A stretch of 64,000 bases of DNA, taken from positions 558,001-622,000 of the forward strand of contig JADJDQ010000001.1 of the NCBI GenBank assembly GCA_016702605.1, read 5' to 3'. The translations under genes were made by a program, and so were the position numbers. This DNA is from Candidatus Intricatilinea gracilis. GTDB taxonomy: Bacteria; Pseudomonadota; Gammaproteobacteria; Burkholderiales; Burkholderiaceae_C. The notes beneath the pieces are model-generated. The model saw only the letters and a program-made list of their open reading frames with translations, was not told the origin of the DNA and did no database searches. Position 1 is the first letter of the stretch. Every line of letters begins with the position of its first letter. Below, in pieces: positions 50,704-58,682 of the stretch.

Positions 50704-52320
50704 TCAGGCCCGCACCGCCCCCGCCCGGCCCGCCTCGACCACAAAACTTGCCGCGGTGTGGATGCCGCTGTCGGCCTTTTGCACGTCGTCGACCGAGCGC
50801 ACCTGCACGGTCATCCGTTTGGCGGTGACGTCGAAAGCCAGGTAGCCGTGGTCGTCGCCGCGGCCGTATCTGATGTGAGGGTGATCGGGCAGGGTGGCAG
50901 CGAATTTGTCGTAACTCCAGCCGTTGCTGGTGATCGAGGTGCCGCAGAACTCGGTGGCGACCACCGGGGTGCGGTCGTTCTTCCAGTCGGGCTTGAGGTC
51001 GGCGATGTAGCTGGCGTGGACGTCGCCGCCGAGCACGACACAGCCAGGCACCTGGCGGTCGGCCACGGTCTGCAGCAGGCGCTGGCGGGCCAGGGGGTAG
51101 CCCTCCCAGCCGTCGGTCCAGACCATGTCGGGCTCACCGACGCGGCCCTTGTCGCGGGTAGCGAAGCGGGTCATCAGGGTGGACTGGGCGAGCAGGTTCC
51201 AGCGGTGCTCGGCGCTCCACTGGCGCGCCAGCCAGGCCTCTTGCTCCAAACCGAGAAAGCTGCGGGTCGGGTCGCGTAGTTCGGCGCAGTCGCGTTCACG
51301 GACGACGCTCGATCCACCGCGGCCGGGTTTGTTGCAGGCCTGCGGGCTGCGGTGCTGGCGGCAATCGGCCAGGATGAAACGCGCCAGGTCACCCCAGTCG
51401 TAACGACCGACGATGCGGGCATCCGGGCCGACCGGGCGCAGGCTCCTGGCCACGGGCATGTGTTCCCACCAGGCCTGGTAGGCCGCGGCGCGCTGGGTGG
51501 CGAAATCGGGCTGCAGGTTCTGGCCCTGCAGGCCGACGTAATCGTTGTCGACCTCGTGGTCGTCCCAGGTGATGAGCCAGGGCGCGGCGGCGTGGGCCGA
51601 CTGCAGGGCCGGGTCGCTCTTGTACTGGGCGTAACGGGCGCGGTACTGGTCGAGCGTGCGGGTCGGGCCACCGTCGTGCAGGCGCACGCGCCCCGGCACC
51701 TGACCATATTCGTAGATGTAGTCGCCCAGAAAGACGACCACGTCGGGCTGCTCGGCCGCCAGATGGCGCCAGGCGGCGTAGTGACCGTGGTCCCAGCGCT
51801 GGCAACTGGTGATGGCGTAACGCAGCGGCGCCGTCACACCGGCTGCTGGTGCGGTGCGGGTGCGTGCGGGTGTGCTGCGCTGGCCCAGCGCGCTGAAGCG
51901 GTACCAGTACCAGCGCCCGGGCGCCAGACCCCGGGGTTCGGCGTGCACGCTGTGGGCCCAGTCGGACTCGGCCACCTCGACGCCCCGGGCGGCGATGTCG
52001 GTGAAGGCTTCGTCGTGCGCCAGCTCCCAGTTCACCTGCACATGTGCAGGCAGGTTGGGGCCGGTGAGGCGGGTCCACAGCACCAGGCGATCGGTGAGTG
52101 GCCCGCCCGATGCCACACCCAGGCCGAACCGCGGCACATCGGCGGCCCGGGCGTCACGCACCAGCGCGGGGGCGGCACAGCCTGACAGGCCGACAAGTCC
52201 GCCGGCCAGCCCACCGGCCAGGATCAGCTGGCGGCGCGAGATCGGCTCGGCCGGTGTGATGTGTTCGGCGTCGTCGGGTTGGCCGGACTGGGCGGACGCA
52301 TGGGGCATGGGCTCGTTCAT
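50704..52320 (-). CDS. phoD: Alkaline phosphatase D (PhoD) family protein
   Basis: A 538-residue exported phosphatase/phosphodiesterase. The N-terminus has a Tat-like start (SRRQLILAGGLAGG) and a lipobox-like LSGCAA, so it may be a lipoprotein. The PhoD signature follows: FGLGVASGGPLTDRLVLWTRL, the ITSCQRWDHGHYAAWRHLAAEQPDVVVFLGDYIYEYG region with metal ligands, WDDHEVDNDY, and VVLGGDVHASYIADL near the end. PhoD enzymes use Ca and Fe to release phosphate from esters outside the membrane under phosphate limitation. It is divergent from the 52641 gene, and 320 bp lie between. Confidence 0.9.
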   Translation of the reverse strand: MNEPMPHASAQSGQPDDAEHITPAEPISRRQLILAGGLAGGLVGLSGCAAPALVRDARAADVPRFGLGVASGGPLTDRLVLWTRLTGPNLPAHVQVNWELAHDEAFTDIAARGVEVAESDWAHSVHAEPRGLAPGRWYWYRFSALGQRSTPARTRTAPAAGVTAPLRYAITSCQRWDHGHYAAWRHLAAEQPDVVVFLGDYIYEYGQVPGRVRLHDGGPTRTLDQYRARYAQYKSDPALQSAHAAAPWLITWDDHEVDNDYVGLQGQNLQPDFATQRAAAYQAWWEHMPVARSLRPVGPDARIVGRYDWGDLARFILADCRQHRSPQACNKPGRGGSSVVRERDCAELRDPTRSFLGLEQEAWLARQWSAEHRWNLLAQSTLMTRFATRDKGRVGEPDMVWTDGWEGYPLARQRLLQTVADRQVPGCVVLGGDVHASYIADLKPDWKNDRTPVVATEFCGTSITSNGWSYDKFAATLPDHPHIRYGRGDDHGYLAFDVTAKRMTVQVRSVDDVQKADSGIHTAASFVVEAGRAGAVRA

Positions 52321-52504
52321 GGCTCGACTTTAGTGTCGCGCCACTCGCCGCAGGCGACTGGTGACAGGTGATCAGCGCACTAATCAGGCTGGTGGTGTGC
52401 TCGCGTTCGAGCGGTCGATCGAGCGGTCGGCCGTGTGCTGGCGAGTTTGCCCACCCCTGGAACAAGCGGGTCGGACACAACATTTATCAATGCTTGCGGC
52501 TGAC

Positions 52505-52580
52505 GCGTGCATATGCACGCCGCCGACACATCACCACGAGCCGGCGCTTAATAGACTTAAGACTTCCGGTTCCGTCTTAA
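52505..52580. promoter_or_regulatory. Two palindromes in the phoD/52641 intergenic region
   Basis: The 320-bp gap (52321-52640) holds no gene. It has a perfect 16-bp palindrome GCGTGCATATGCACGC (52505-52520) and an inverted repeat TTAAGAC (52557-52563) with GTCTTAA (52574-52580), ten bases apart, 61 bp upstream of the secreted protein start. Both look like regulator sites; no known box (for instance Pho) is recognised with certainty. Confidence 0.5.
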
Positions 52581-52640
52581 TCTGAGTCAACAGTCGAACG
52601 ACCTGGCGGGACCCTTTTTGTCCGACATCTGGAGAGATAC

Positions 52641-53177
52641 ATGATCAAGCGCGAGGGGAAGTTCCTGGGGGCCTGTTTGGCTGTGGCCTTGAGCCTGGGC
52701 CTGGCCGCCCCGGCCATGGCGCAAACGTCGACCTTGACGTTCGATGACCTGGGCGCCAGCACCGGCGGCACCCACATGCCCGATGCCTATCAGGGCTTCA
52801 CCTGGAAAGGCACCAACTGGCACTACATGACCACGACCGCCAAGCCAACCAATGATTTCCTCGCGCTGTCGGGCAATGCCACCACCATCCGCAAGATCGA
52901 TGGCTCGACCTTCTTCTTCGACGGCGCCGACTTCTGGAGCCGCCGTGGCCTGGACGCCAACGGCAACTTCTATTTCGTGTTGTCGCTCAAGGGCAAGGTG
53001 GTCTATAACGGCGTGACACTCAAGGCCAAGACCAAGTTCAACGCCACCCCGACCCTGCTGAAGCCGCCCTACACCGGCGCGGTCGACACGGTGGCGATCG
53101 GCTTCCAGAAGCCCGGCCGCGGTGGTGACTGGGACCAACTGGCGATGGACAACTTCCGCACCCGCCCGGCCCCCTGA
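52641..53177 (+). CDS. Secreted hypothetical protein, beta-rich
   Basis: A 178-residue protein with a signal peptide (GACLAVALSLGLAAPAMAQ, cleaved near residue 28) and a mature part resembling the conserved middle of PEP-CTERM-type exported proteins: LTFDDLGASTGGTHMPDAYQGFTWKG, IRKIDGSTFFFDGADFWSRRG, and VDTVAIGFQKPGRGGDWDQLAMDNF. No PEP-CTERM anchor is present. The fold is probably a jelly-roll beta sandwich. Function unknown. Preceded by an unusual pair of palindromes. Confidence 0.72.
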   Translation: MIKREGKFLGACLAVALSLGLAAPAMAQTSTLTFDDLGASTGGTHMPDAYQGFTWKGTNWHYMTTTAKPTNDFLALSGNATTIRKIDGSTFFFDGADFWSRRGLDANGNFYFVLSLKGKVVYNGVTLKAKTKFNATPTLLKPPYTGAVDTVAIGFQKPGRGGDWDQLAMDNFRTRPAP

Positions 53178-53333
53178 GCCTGATGCTCACCACACGTCAG
53201 GGTTGCCCGACTTGACTGCCCGACCACCCTGACCGGACCGGGGCAGCGACACGCTTATCATCCGTCGGCCCCTGCTGGCCGCCACCCGTTGGACATCTCG
53301 TTCGGCGGCGCTGGCGGCCTTCGTGTTTCTGCC

Positions 53334-55409
53334 ATGGCCACCGAACCTTCGACGCTCAACGCCGCCCAGATGGAGGCGGTCAACCACCTGCACGGCCCCT
53401 GCCTGGTGCTGGCCGGCGCCGGCTCGGGCAAGACGCGTGTCATCACGCAAAAGATCGCGCGCCTGCTGCAGGCCGGGCTGCTGCCCGAGCAGATCGCCGC
53501 CATCACCTTCACCAACAAGGCCGCCGCCGAAATGCGCGAGCGAGCCGAGACGCTCATCGGCAAACGCGCCGCCAAGAAGCTGCTGGTGTCCACGTTTCAC
53601 TCGCTCGGTGTGCGCCTGCTGCGCGAGGACGGCGAACTGCTCGGCCTGAAGCAGCAGTTCTCGATCCTGGACAGCGACGACGTGCTGGGTGTGCTGCGTG
53701 AGGCCGGCGCCACCACCGATGCCAAACTCGCGCGCAGCTGGCAGTGGACCATCAGCCTGTGGAAGAACCAGGGCCTGAACTCGGCCCAGGCAGCCGGCCA
53801 GTGCAAGAACGCCGACGAGCAGGTGGCTGCACGCGTGATGGCGCTGTACGAGGAGCGCCTGGCGGCCTACCAGGCGGTCGACTTCGACGACCTCATCAGC
53901 CTGCCGCTCAAGCTGCTGATCCAGCACGAGAAGGCCCGCAGCAAGTGGCAGGAGCGCCTGCGCCACGTGCTGGTCGACGAATACCAGGACACCAACGCCG
54001 TGCAGTACGAGCTGCTGCGTGCGCTGGTCGACCACCCGGACGAACGCCGGCGCATCTTCACCGCCGTGGGTGACGACGACCAGAGCATCTACGGCTGGCG
54101 CGGCGCCACCATCGAGAACCTCAAACGCCTGCCGCAGGACTACCCCAACCTCAAGGTCATCGCGCTGGAGCAGAACTACCGCTCCACCGGCGCGATCCTG
54201 GCCGCAGCCAACAACGTCATCTCGCTCAACCCGAAGATCTTTGCCAAGAAGCTCTGGAGCGAGTTCGGCGAAGGGGAGCCGGTGCGCGTGGTCGAGTGTG
54301 ACAACGAGACGCACGAGGCCGAACGCGCCGTGGCGCGTATCCAGGCCATCCACGCCAACGCCACCGGCGCCCACACCGGCACGACGGAGTGGAAGGATTT
54401 CGCCCTGCTCTACCGCGCCAACCACCTGAGCCGCAAGCTCGAGGAGGCGATGCGCAAGGCGCAGATCCCGTACAAGGTGTCGGGCGGGCAGAGTTTCTTC
54501 GACCGCGCCGAGATCAAGGACCTGTGCGCCTGGATGCGCCTGTGGGTCAACCAGGACGACGACCCGGCCTTTTTGCGCGCCATCACCACGCCCAAACGCG
54601 GCATCGGCCACACCACGCTCGGCGCGCTGAGCAGCTTTGCCGGGCAGTGGAAGATGAGCATGTTCGAGTCGCTCTTCCAGGGCAGCCTGGCCGCGGCGGT
54701 GAAGGACAAGGCGCTGGGTTCGCTGCACGAGTTCGGTCGTTACGTGAACGACCTGCAGTACCAGGCGCGCCACACCGAAGGCAGCGAAGCCGCCAAGGTC
54801 ATGCTGCTGGCCTGGCTCAAGGAGATCGGCTACGAGCAGCATCTGTACGACCACGAGGAAAACGAGAAGATCGCCGCCTCGCGCTGGACCAATGTGCTCG
54901 ACTTCATCGACTGGGTGGCGCGGCGCTGCGGTGGCGAGCTCGAGAACGACGGCACCACCACCACCGAGACCGAGAAGAAGACCGTGCTCGACGTGGCGCA
55001 GAGCATCAGCGTGATCCTGAGCCTGGCCGAACGCAGCACCGACCAGAACCTGGTCACGCTGTCGACGCTGCATGCGTCCAAGGGCCTGGAGTGGCCCCAT
55101 GTGCAGCTCATCGGCGTCAACGAGGGGCTGCTGCCGTTTCGCGCCGAGGGCGAAGACATGACGCCCGAGAAGCTCGAAGAAGAACGCCGCCTCATGTACG
55201 TGGGCATCACGCGGGCGCGCCGCACACTGGCGGTGAGCACGCTCAAGCGGCGCAAGCGCGGACGCGAGACCGTGGCCGCCGTGCCCAGCCGTTTCATCGC
55301 CGAGATGCGGCTGGACGAACGAACCGTCAAGGAAGACCCGCGCGAAAAGCTCAAGGCATTACGCGCCGAGTTCGCCGCACGCGCCGCGCTGGCCAAGCCG
55401 CCGGCCTGA
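53334..55409 (+). CDS. rep: ATP-dependent DNA helicase Rep (UvrD family)
   Basis: A 691-residue superfamily-1 helicase that clears proteins ahead of replication forks. Motif I GPCLVLAGAGSGKTRVITQKIA at about residues 21-42, Ia FTNKAAAEMRERA, II VLVDEYQDTNAVQYELL, III VGDDDQSIYGWRGATI, IV ALEQNYRSTGAILAAAN, V TLSTLHASKGLEWPHV, VI EEERRLMYVGITRARRTL are all intact. The length and motif spacing match Rep. The start at 53334 is chosen by family similarity. It stands alone, followed by a region with several hairpins (55410-55500) and the marR gene. Confidence 0.92.
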   Translation: MATEPSTLNAAQMEAVNHLHGPCLVLAGAGSGKTRVITQKIARLLQAGLLPEQIAAITFTNKAAAEMRERAETLIGKRAAKKLLVSTFHSLGVRLLREDGELLGLKQQFSILDSDDVLGVLREAGATTDAKLARSWQWTISLWKNQGLNSAQAAGQCKNADEQVAARVMALYEERLAAYQAVDFDDLISLPLKLLIQHEKARSKWQERLRHVLVDEYQDTNAVQYELLRALVDHPDERRRIFTAVGDDDQSIYGWRGATIENLKRLPQDYPNLKVIALEQNYRSTGAILAAANNVISLNPKIFAKKLWSEFGEGEPVRVVECDNETHEAERAVARIQAIHANATGAHTGTTEWKDFALLYRANHLSRKLEEAMRKAQIPYKVSGGQSFFDRAEIKDLCAWMRLWVNQDDDPAFLRAITTPKRGIGHTTLGALSSFAGQWKMSMFESLFQGSLAAAVKDKALGSLHEFGRYVNDLQYQARHTEGSEAAKVMLLAWLKEIGYEQHLYDHEENEKIAASRWTNVLDFIDWVARRCGGELENDGTTTTETEKKTVLDVAQSISVILSLAERSTDQNLVTLSTLHASKGLEWPHVQLIGVNEGLLPFRAEGEDMTPEKLEEERRLMYVGITRARRTLAVSTLKRRKRGRETVAAVPSRFIAEMRLDERTVKEDPREKLKALRAEFAARAALAKPPA

Positions 55410-55526
55410 CGGGGGTGGACTGACGAATCGATCCGGCGAGCCGCTCTGCGGGCCTTTCGCCCTGAGGGGCTCGCTGGATGAGCCCGCCCCTAGAATCGTT
55501 CGCACAGTCCCGCCATGGAGAGCAGC

Positions 55527-56150
55527 ATGACCACGGCTACGCGCGTCAAGTCCCCGGCCACCGGGGCCGCCCGCAAGAGCACCGCCAAGTCCGCCACGAC
55601 CAAGGTCAAGGCGTCGATCAAACCTGCGGCCAATGGCGCGGCCAAGCCGGCGACCAAGGTCAAGGCCGGCGCCAAACCTGCACCGCGACCGGCCAGGATT
55701 CCGCCGCTTGCCAGCCTGCCCGGCCACTACATCCGCCGTCTGCAGCAGATTGCGGTGGCGCTGTTTCTCGAAGAGACCGAGGCGCACAACATCACGCCGG
55801 TGCAATACGCCGCCCTGTCGGCGGCCAAGCGCCAGCCCGGCATGGATCAACGCACGCTGGCCAGTTCGATAGGCTTCGACACCTCGACCATCGGCGGTGT
55901 GATCGACCGGCTCGAACGCCGCGGCCTGATCGAGCGCCAGGCCTCCGAAAGGGACCGGCGCGTGCGCCTGCTGGTGGTCACCACGGCCGGTGCCGAGCTG
56001 CTGCAGCAGCTCACCAAGCCGGTGATGAAGTCGCAGCAACGCATCCTCGCCCCGCTGCCTGCGAAACAACGCGCCGAATTCATCGCCATGCTGACCACTC
56101 TGGTCGAAGGCAACAACGAAGTGAGCCGCGCGCCGCGCGAAGATTCTTGA
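55527..56150 (+). CDS. MarR-family regulator with Lys/Ala/Pro-rich N-terminal extension
   Basis: A 207-residue protein. Residues about 60-195 are a MarR winged helix (LPGHYIRRLQQIAVALFLEETEAHNITPVQYAALSAAKRQPGMDQRTLASSIGFDTSTIGGVIDRLERRGLIERQASERDRRVRLL). The first 55 residues are a histone-H1 or AlgP-like tail with repeated Ala-Lys-Pro-Thr. Such a tail may bind DNA nonspecifically, unusual for MarR. GGAGAG six bases upstream supports ATG at 55527. It overlaps or abuts the methyltransferase gene (TTG start in TTGA). Confidence 0.84.
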   Translation: MTTATRVKSPATGAARKSTAKSATTKVKASIKPAANGAAKPATKVKAGAKPAPRPARIPPLASLPGHYIRRLQQIAVALFLEETEAHNITPVQYAALSAAKRQPGMDQRTLASSIGFDTSTIGGVIDRLERRGLIERQASERDRRVRLLVVTTAGAELLQQLTKPVMKSQQRILAPLPAKQRAEFIAMLTTLVEGNNEVSRAPREDS

Positions 56151-57580
56151 GTTACCGCCCCGAACGTCCGCCAGCCGCCCCCCGCACCTTTCAGCGCGCC
56201 CCGCGCGAACGCCGCGTCGAACACAGCCGCGACGACAGCCTGGCCTGGATCTTCCTGCCCTGCGCCGCGGGCGTCGAGACGCTGCTCGAAGCCGAGGTCA
56301 GCCGCATCGTTGCCAGCGTCACCCCCGACGCACGAGTGAGCGACCTGCGCTCGCAGCGCGGCGGTGTCGAGCTGCGTGGTGACCTGCTCGTCGCCATGGC
56401 GCTCAACCTGCACAGCCGGCTGGCACAGCGCGTGTTGTGGCAGGTGGTCGAAGGTGGCTACCGCGACGAACACGACCTCTACGAACTGGGCTGGCAGGTG
56501 CGCTGGCAGGACTGGATCACGCCGCGCCAGACGCTGCGGGTCGACTGCACGGCCACCCGCTCACCGCTGCGCAGCCTGCACTTCGCGGCGCTGCGCATCA
56601 AGGACGCCGTGTGTGACCAGTTGCGCGAGCGCCTGGGTGAACGCCCGAGCGTCGACCCCCAGTGGCCCGACCTGGCGCTGGTGCTGCACGTGAGCGAAGA
56701 CCGCGCCATGTTGTCGGTCGACCTGTCGGGCGAGGCGCTGTTCAAGCGCGGCTGGCGCGAGCAGCAGGGCGAGGCGCCGCTCAAGGAAACACTCGCCGCC
56801 GCCATGCTGGCCGCCGCCGACTGGCAGGGCCGCGAAAGTGATGGCGTCTTGCTCGATCCCTGCTGCGGCGCCGGCACCATTGCCATCGAGGCCGCGCAGA
56901 TCGCCTGCGGCATGGCCGCCGGGCTGCAGCGCCGATTTGCCTTCGAGCAGCTGCTGCCGTTTCGCGACCTGGCACGTGCCTGGCACGATCTGCAGGATCA
57001 GGCCCACGCCGCCAGGCATGCGCCGCGGGTGCAGATCGTTGCCGGCGACGTGTCGTTTCGCATGACCGACTTTGCCGCCCGCAACGCCGAACGCGCCGGT
57101 GTGGCACAGGCCATCGAACTCAAGACGATGGATGCGCTGCAACGTGCCGCGCCGGCCGAACGCGGCGTGTTGATGCTCAACCCACCGTACGGCGAACGTA
57201 TCGGCGCCAAGGGCACCGGCACCGGTGGGCGCGATCAGGACGACCGTCACGACATGCCGATCGACCACGATGGTCGTGACGCACGCGATGCACGGCCGCA
57301 ACAACGTGTCAGCCGCGAAGACTTCGAAGGTGGTGGCACACCGGAGGCGTTTTTCGGCGCCCTGGCGACCCACTGGAAGCGCAACTACGCCGGCTGGACC
57401 GCCTGGGTGCTGAGCCCCGACGCGAAGCTGCCGCAAGCCATGCGGCTGAAGGAGTCGCGCCGCGTGCCGATGTGGAACGGCCCGATCGAGTGCCGGCTGT
57501 TCAGGTTCGACCTGGTGGCCGGCTCGATGCGCAAGGATGCGGGTGGTGCGGCACCTTCCCAGGAGCCGCAGCCGGGTTGA
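56147..57580 (+). CDS. rRNA (guanine-N2-)-methyltransferase, RlmL/YcbY N-terminal type
   Basis: A class I SAM-dependent RNA methyltransferase with a THUMP domain. Residues about 30-190: FLPCAAGVETLLEAEVSRI to LVLHVSEDRAMLSVDLSGEALFKRGWR. The catalytic part has VLLDPCCGAGTIAIEAAQIA (SAM loop) and LMLNPPYGERIG, the NPPY motif for N2-methylation of guanine. RlmL has this first half plus an RlmK half; only the first is here. The start is uncertain: TTG at 56147, overlapping the marR stop (TTGA), gives about 477 residues. A disordered Asp/Arg-rich loop after NPPY is an unusual insert. Confidence 0.83.
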   Translation: MSYRPERPPAAPRTFQRAPRERRVEHSRDDSLAWIFLPCAAGVETLLEAEVSRIVASVTPDARVSDLRSQRGGVELRGDLLVAMALNLHSRLAQRVLWQVVEGGYRDEHDLYELGWQVRWQDWITPRQTLRVDCTATRSPLRSLHFAALRIKDAVCDQLRERLGERPSVDPQWPDLALVLHVSEDRAMLSVDLSGEALFKRGWREQQGEAPLKETLAAAMLAAADWQGRESDGVLLDPCCGAGTIAIEAAQIACGMAAGLQRRFAFEQLLPFRDLARAWHDLQDQAHAARHAPRVQIVAGDVSFRMTDFAARNAERAGVAQAIELKTMDALQRAAPAERGVLMLNPPYGERIGAKGTGTGGRDQDDRHDMPIDHDGRDARDARPQQRVSREDFEGGGTPEAFFGALATHWKRNYAGWTAWVLSPDAKLPQAMRLKESRRVPMWNGPIECRLFRFDLVAGSMRKDAGGAAPSQEPQPG

Positions 57581-57595
57581 CGCTGGTCGGGTGTC

Positions 57596-57793
57596 TCAGC
57601 GCCCGCCGGTCGGTGGCGCGGGGGCATCACCACCTGCGTCCGAAGGGCCGTCGTTCGGGGCGGTCGAAGCGAAGGTGCCGCCATCACGGTCGTTGCCCGA
57701 CGGGTGGCTCTTGCGGTTTTCCTTCTCGGCCTTCTTCTGCTTCTTGGCCAACTCGCGTTGACGTTTCTCGAACTGGTAGTTGGGCTTGGCCAT
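57596..57793 (-). CDS. Small conserved hypothetical protein
   Basis: A 65-residue highly charged protein, MAKPNYQFEKRQRELAKKQKKAEKE at the N-terminus, followed by a disordered Gly/Pro/Asp-rich tail. This N-terminal helix is widespread in beta-proteobacteria, where it is unnamed. Its basic helix could touch RNA or ribosome, but this is a guess. Start chosen at the MAKPNYQ codon; the frame is open upstream. Confidence 0.68.
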   Translation of the reverse strand: MAKPNYQFEKRQRELAKKQKKAEKENRKSHPSGNDRDGGTFASTAPNDGPSDAGGDAPAPPTGGR

Positions 57794-57929
57794 GCAATCT
57801 CTTTCGTGGGGTGCTGCGGCACACGTGTACCGCAAGAAGCTGACCCGCATGGTAGCCGCCGCCCGTACCAGCGGGGACAGCGCCCGTGTCGGCCGGGCGG
57901 ATATCGAATTGCAAAACCGTGACGGGGTG

Positions 57930-58637
57930 TCAGGTCGCAGCGCCGAGCCGCTTCATCCACTCGGCCATTTCCTGCTGCGCGGGCGCGCCACCGGCGTGGG
58001 CATCGTGCACGCGCTGGCGATCGGCTTCGGGCCGGTTCTGGCTGAGCTTGAACTTGGCCTCGACTCGGGTCACCGCCAGCTGCACCCCGACGATGGCACC
58101 GAGCATGTTGTGCTGATAGTCGGCCGGCATGGCGCGCCAACGTGCCGCGTAGGCTGGTTCGTGCACACCGATCAGGCGCTTGAGCAGGGCGTCCTTGTCG
58201 GCCTCGGCCTCGACCAGCGCCACCTCGACCGACAGGTGCACGGCGATGTAGTTCCAGGTCGGCACGGCCTTGACGGCGTCGTACAGACTGGGTGACACGT
58301 AGGCGCCCGGCCCGCCGAAGATCACCAGCGCCTGACGGGTGCGACGCAGTTGTTCGATCTGCGGATTGGCGCGCGCCAGATGGCCTTCGAGGCGCCAGCT
58401 CGGCGCCGTGTGCGCGGGCGCCGCCGCGGTGTCGTTGCCGACCGGGCGGCCATCAGCAGCACCATCGATCGGACTTGGCGCCATCGCGTCTGCGGATTCG
58501 AACAAGCGTAGCGGCACGTGGTTGGCGCAGGGCAGGCCGTCGTCGCCGGTGCACACGAGCAGGGCCAGCGGATGGGCGTCGACATAGGCCTTCACCAGTT
58601 CGGGCGAGTCGACGTTGAAGTGGGTCGGCAGGTACAT
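57930..58637 (-). CDS. PaiB-like FMN-binding negative regulator family protein
   Basis: A 235-residue protein similar to Bacillus PaiB: MYLPTHFNVDSPELVKAYVDAHPLALLVCTGDDGLPCANHVPL at the start, LEGHLARANPQ, VIFGGPGAYVSPSLY, and VPTWNYIAVHLSV in the middle. It has the split-barrel flavin fold of pyridoxamine-phosphate oxidases. A Pro/Ala-rich insert occurs at about residues 52-78. PaiB represses sporulation and protease genes in Bacillus; its role here is unknown and may be enzymatic. The start at 58637 is the family one. Confidence 0.85.
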   Translation of the reverse strand: MYLPTHFNVDSPELVKAYVDAHPLALLVCTGDDGLPCANHVPLRLFESADAMAPSPIDGAADGRPVGNDTAAAPAHTAPSWRLEGHLARANPQIEQLRRTRQALVIFGGPGAYVSPSLYDAVKAVPTWNYIAVHLSVEVALVEAEADKDALLKRLIGVHEPAYAARWRAMPADYQHNMLGAIVGVQLAVTRVEAKFKLSQNRPEADRQRVHDAHAGGAPAQQEMAEWMKRLGAAT

Positions 58638-58682
58638 GGGCGCCAGCATAGCGGCGCCACGGCTGTCGGCAAGAATGCCGCC

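Noticed and set aside
53187..55100. 637-codon minus-strand frame opposite rep
   Set aside because: rep has all helicase motifs in order; the antisense frame has none.
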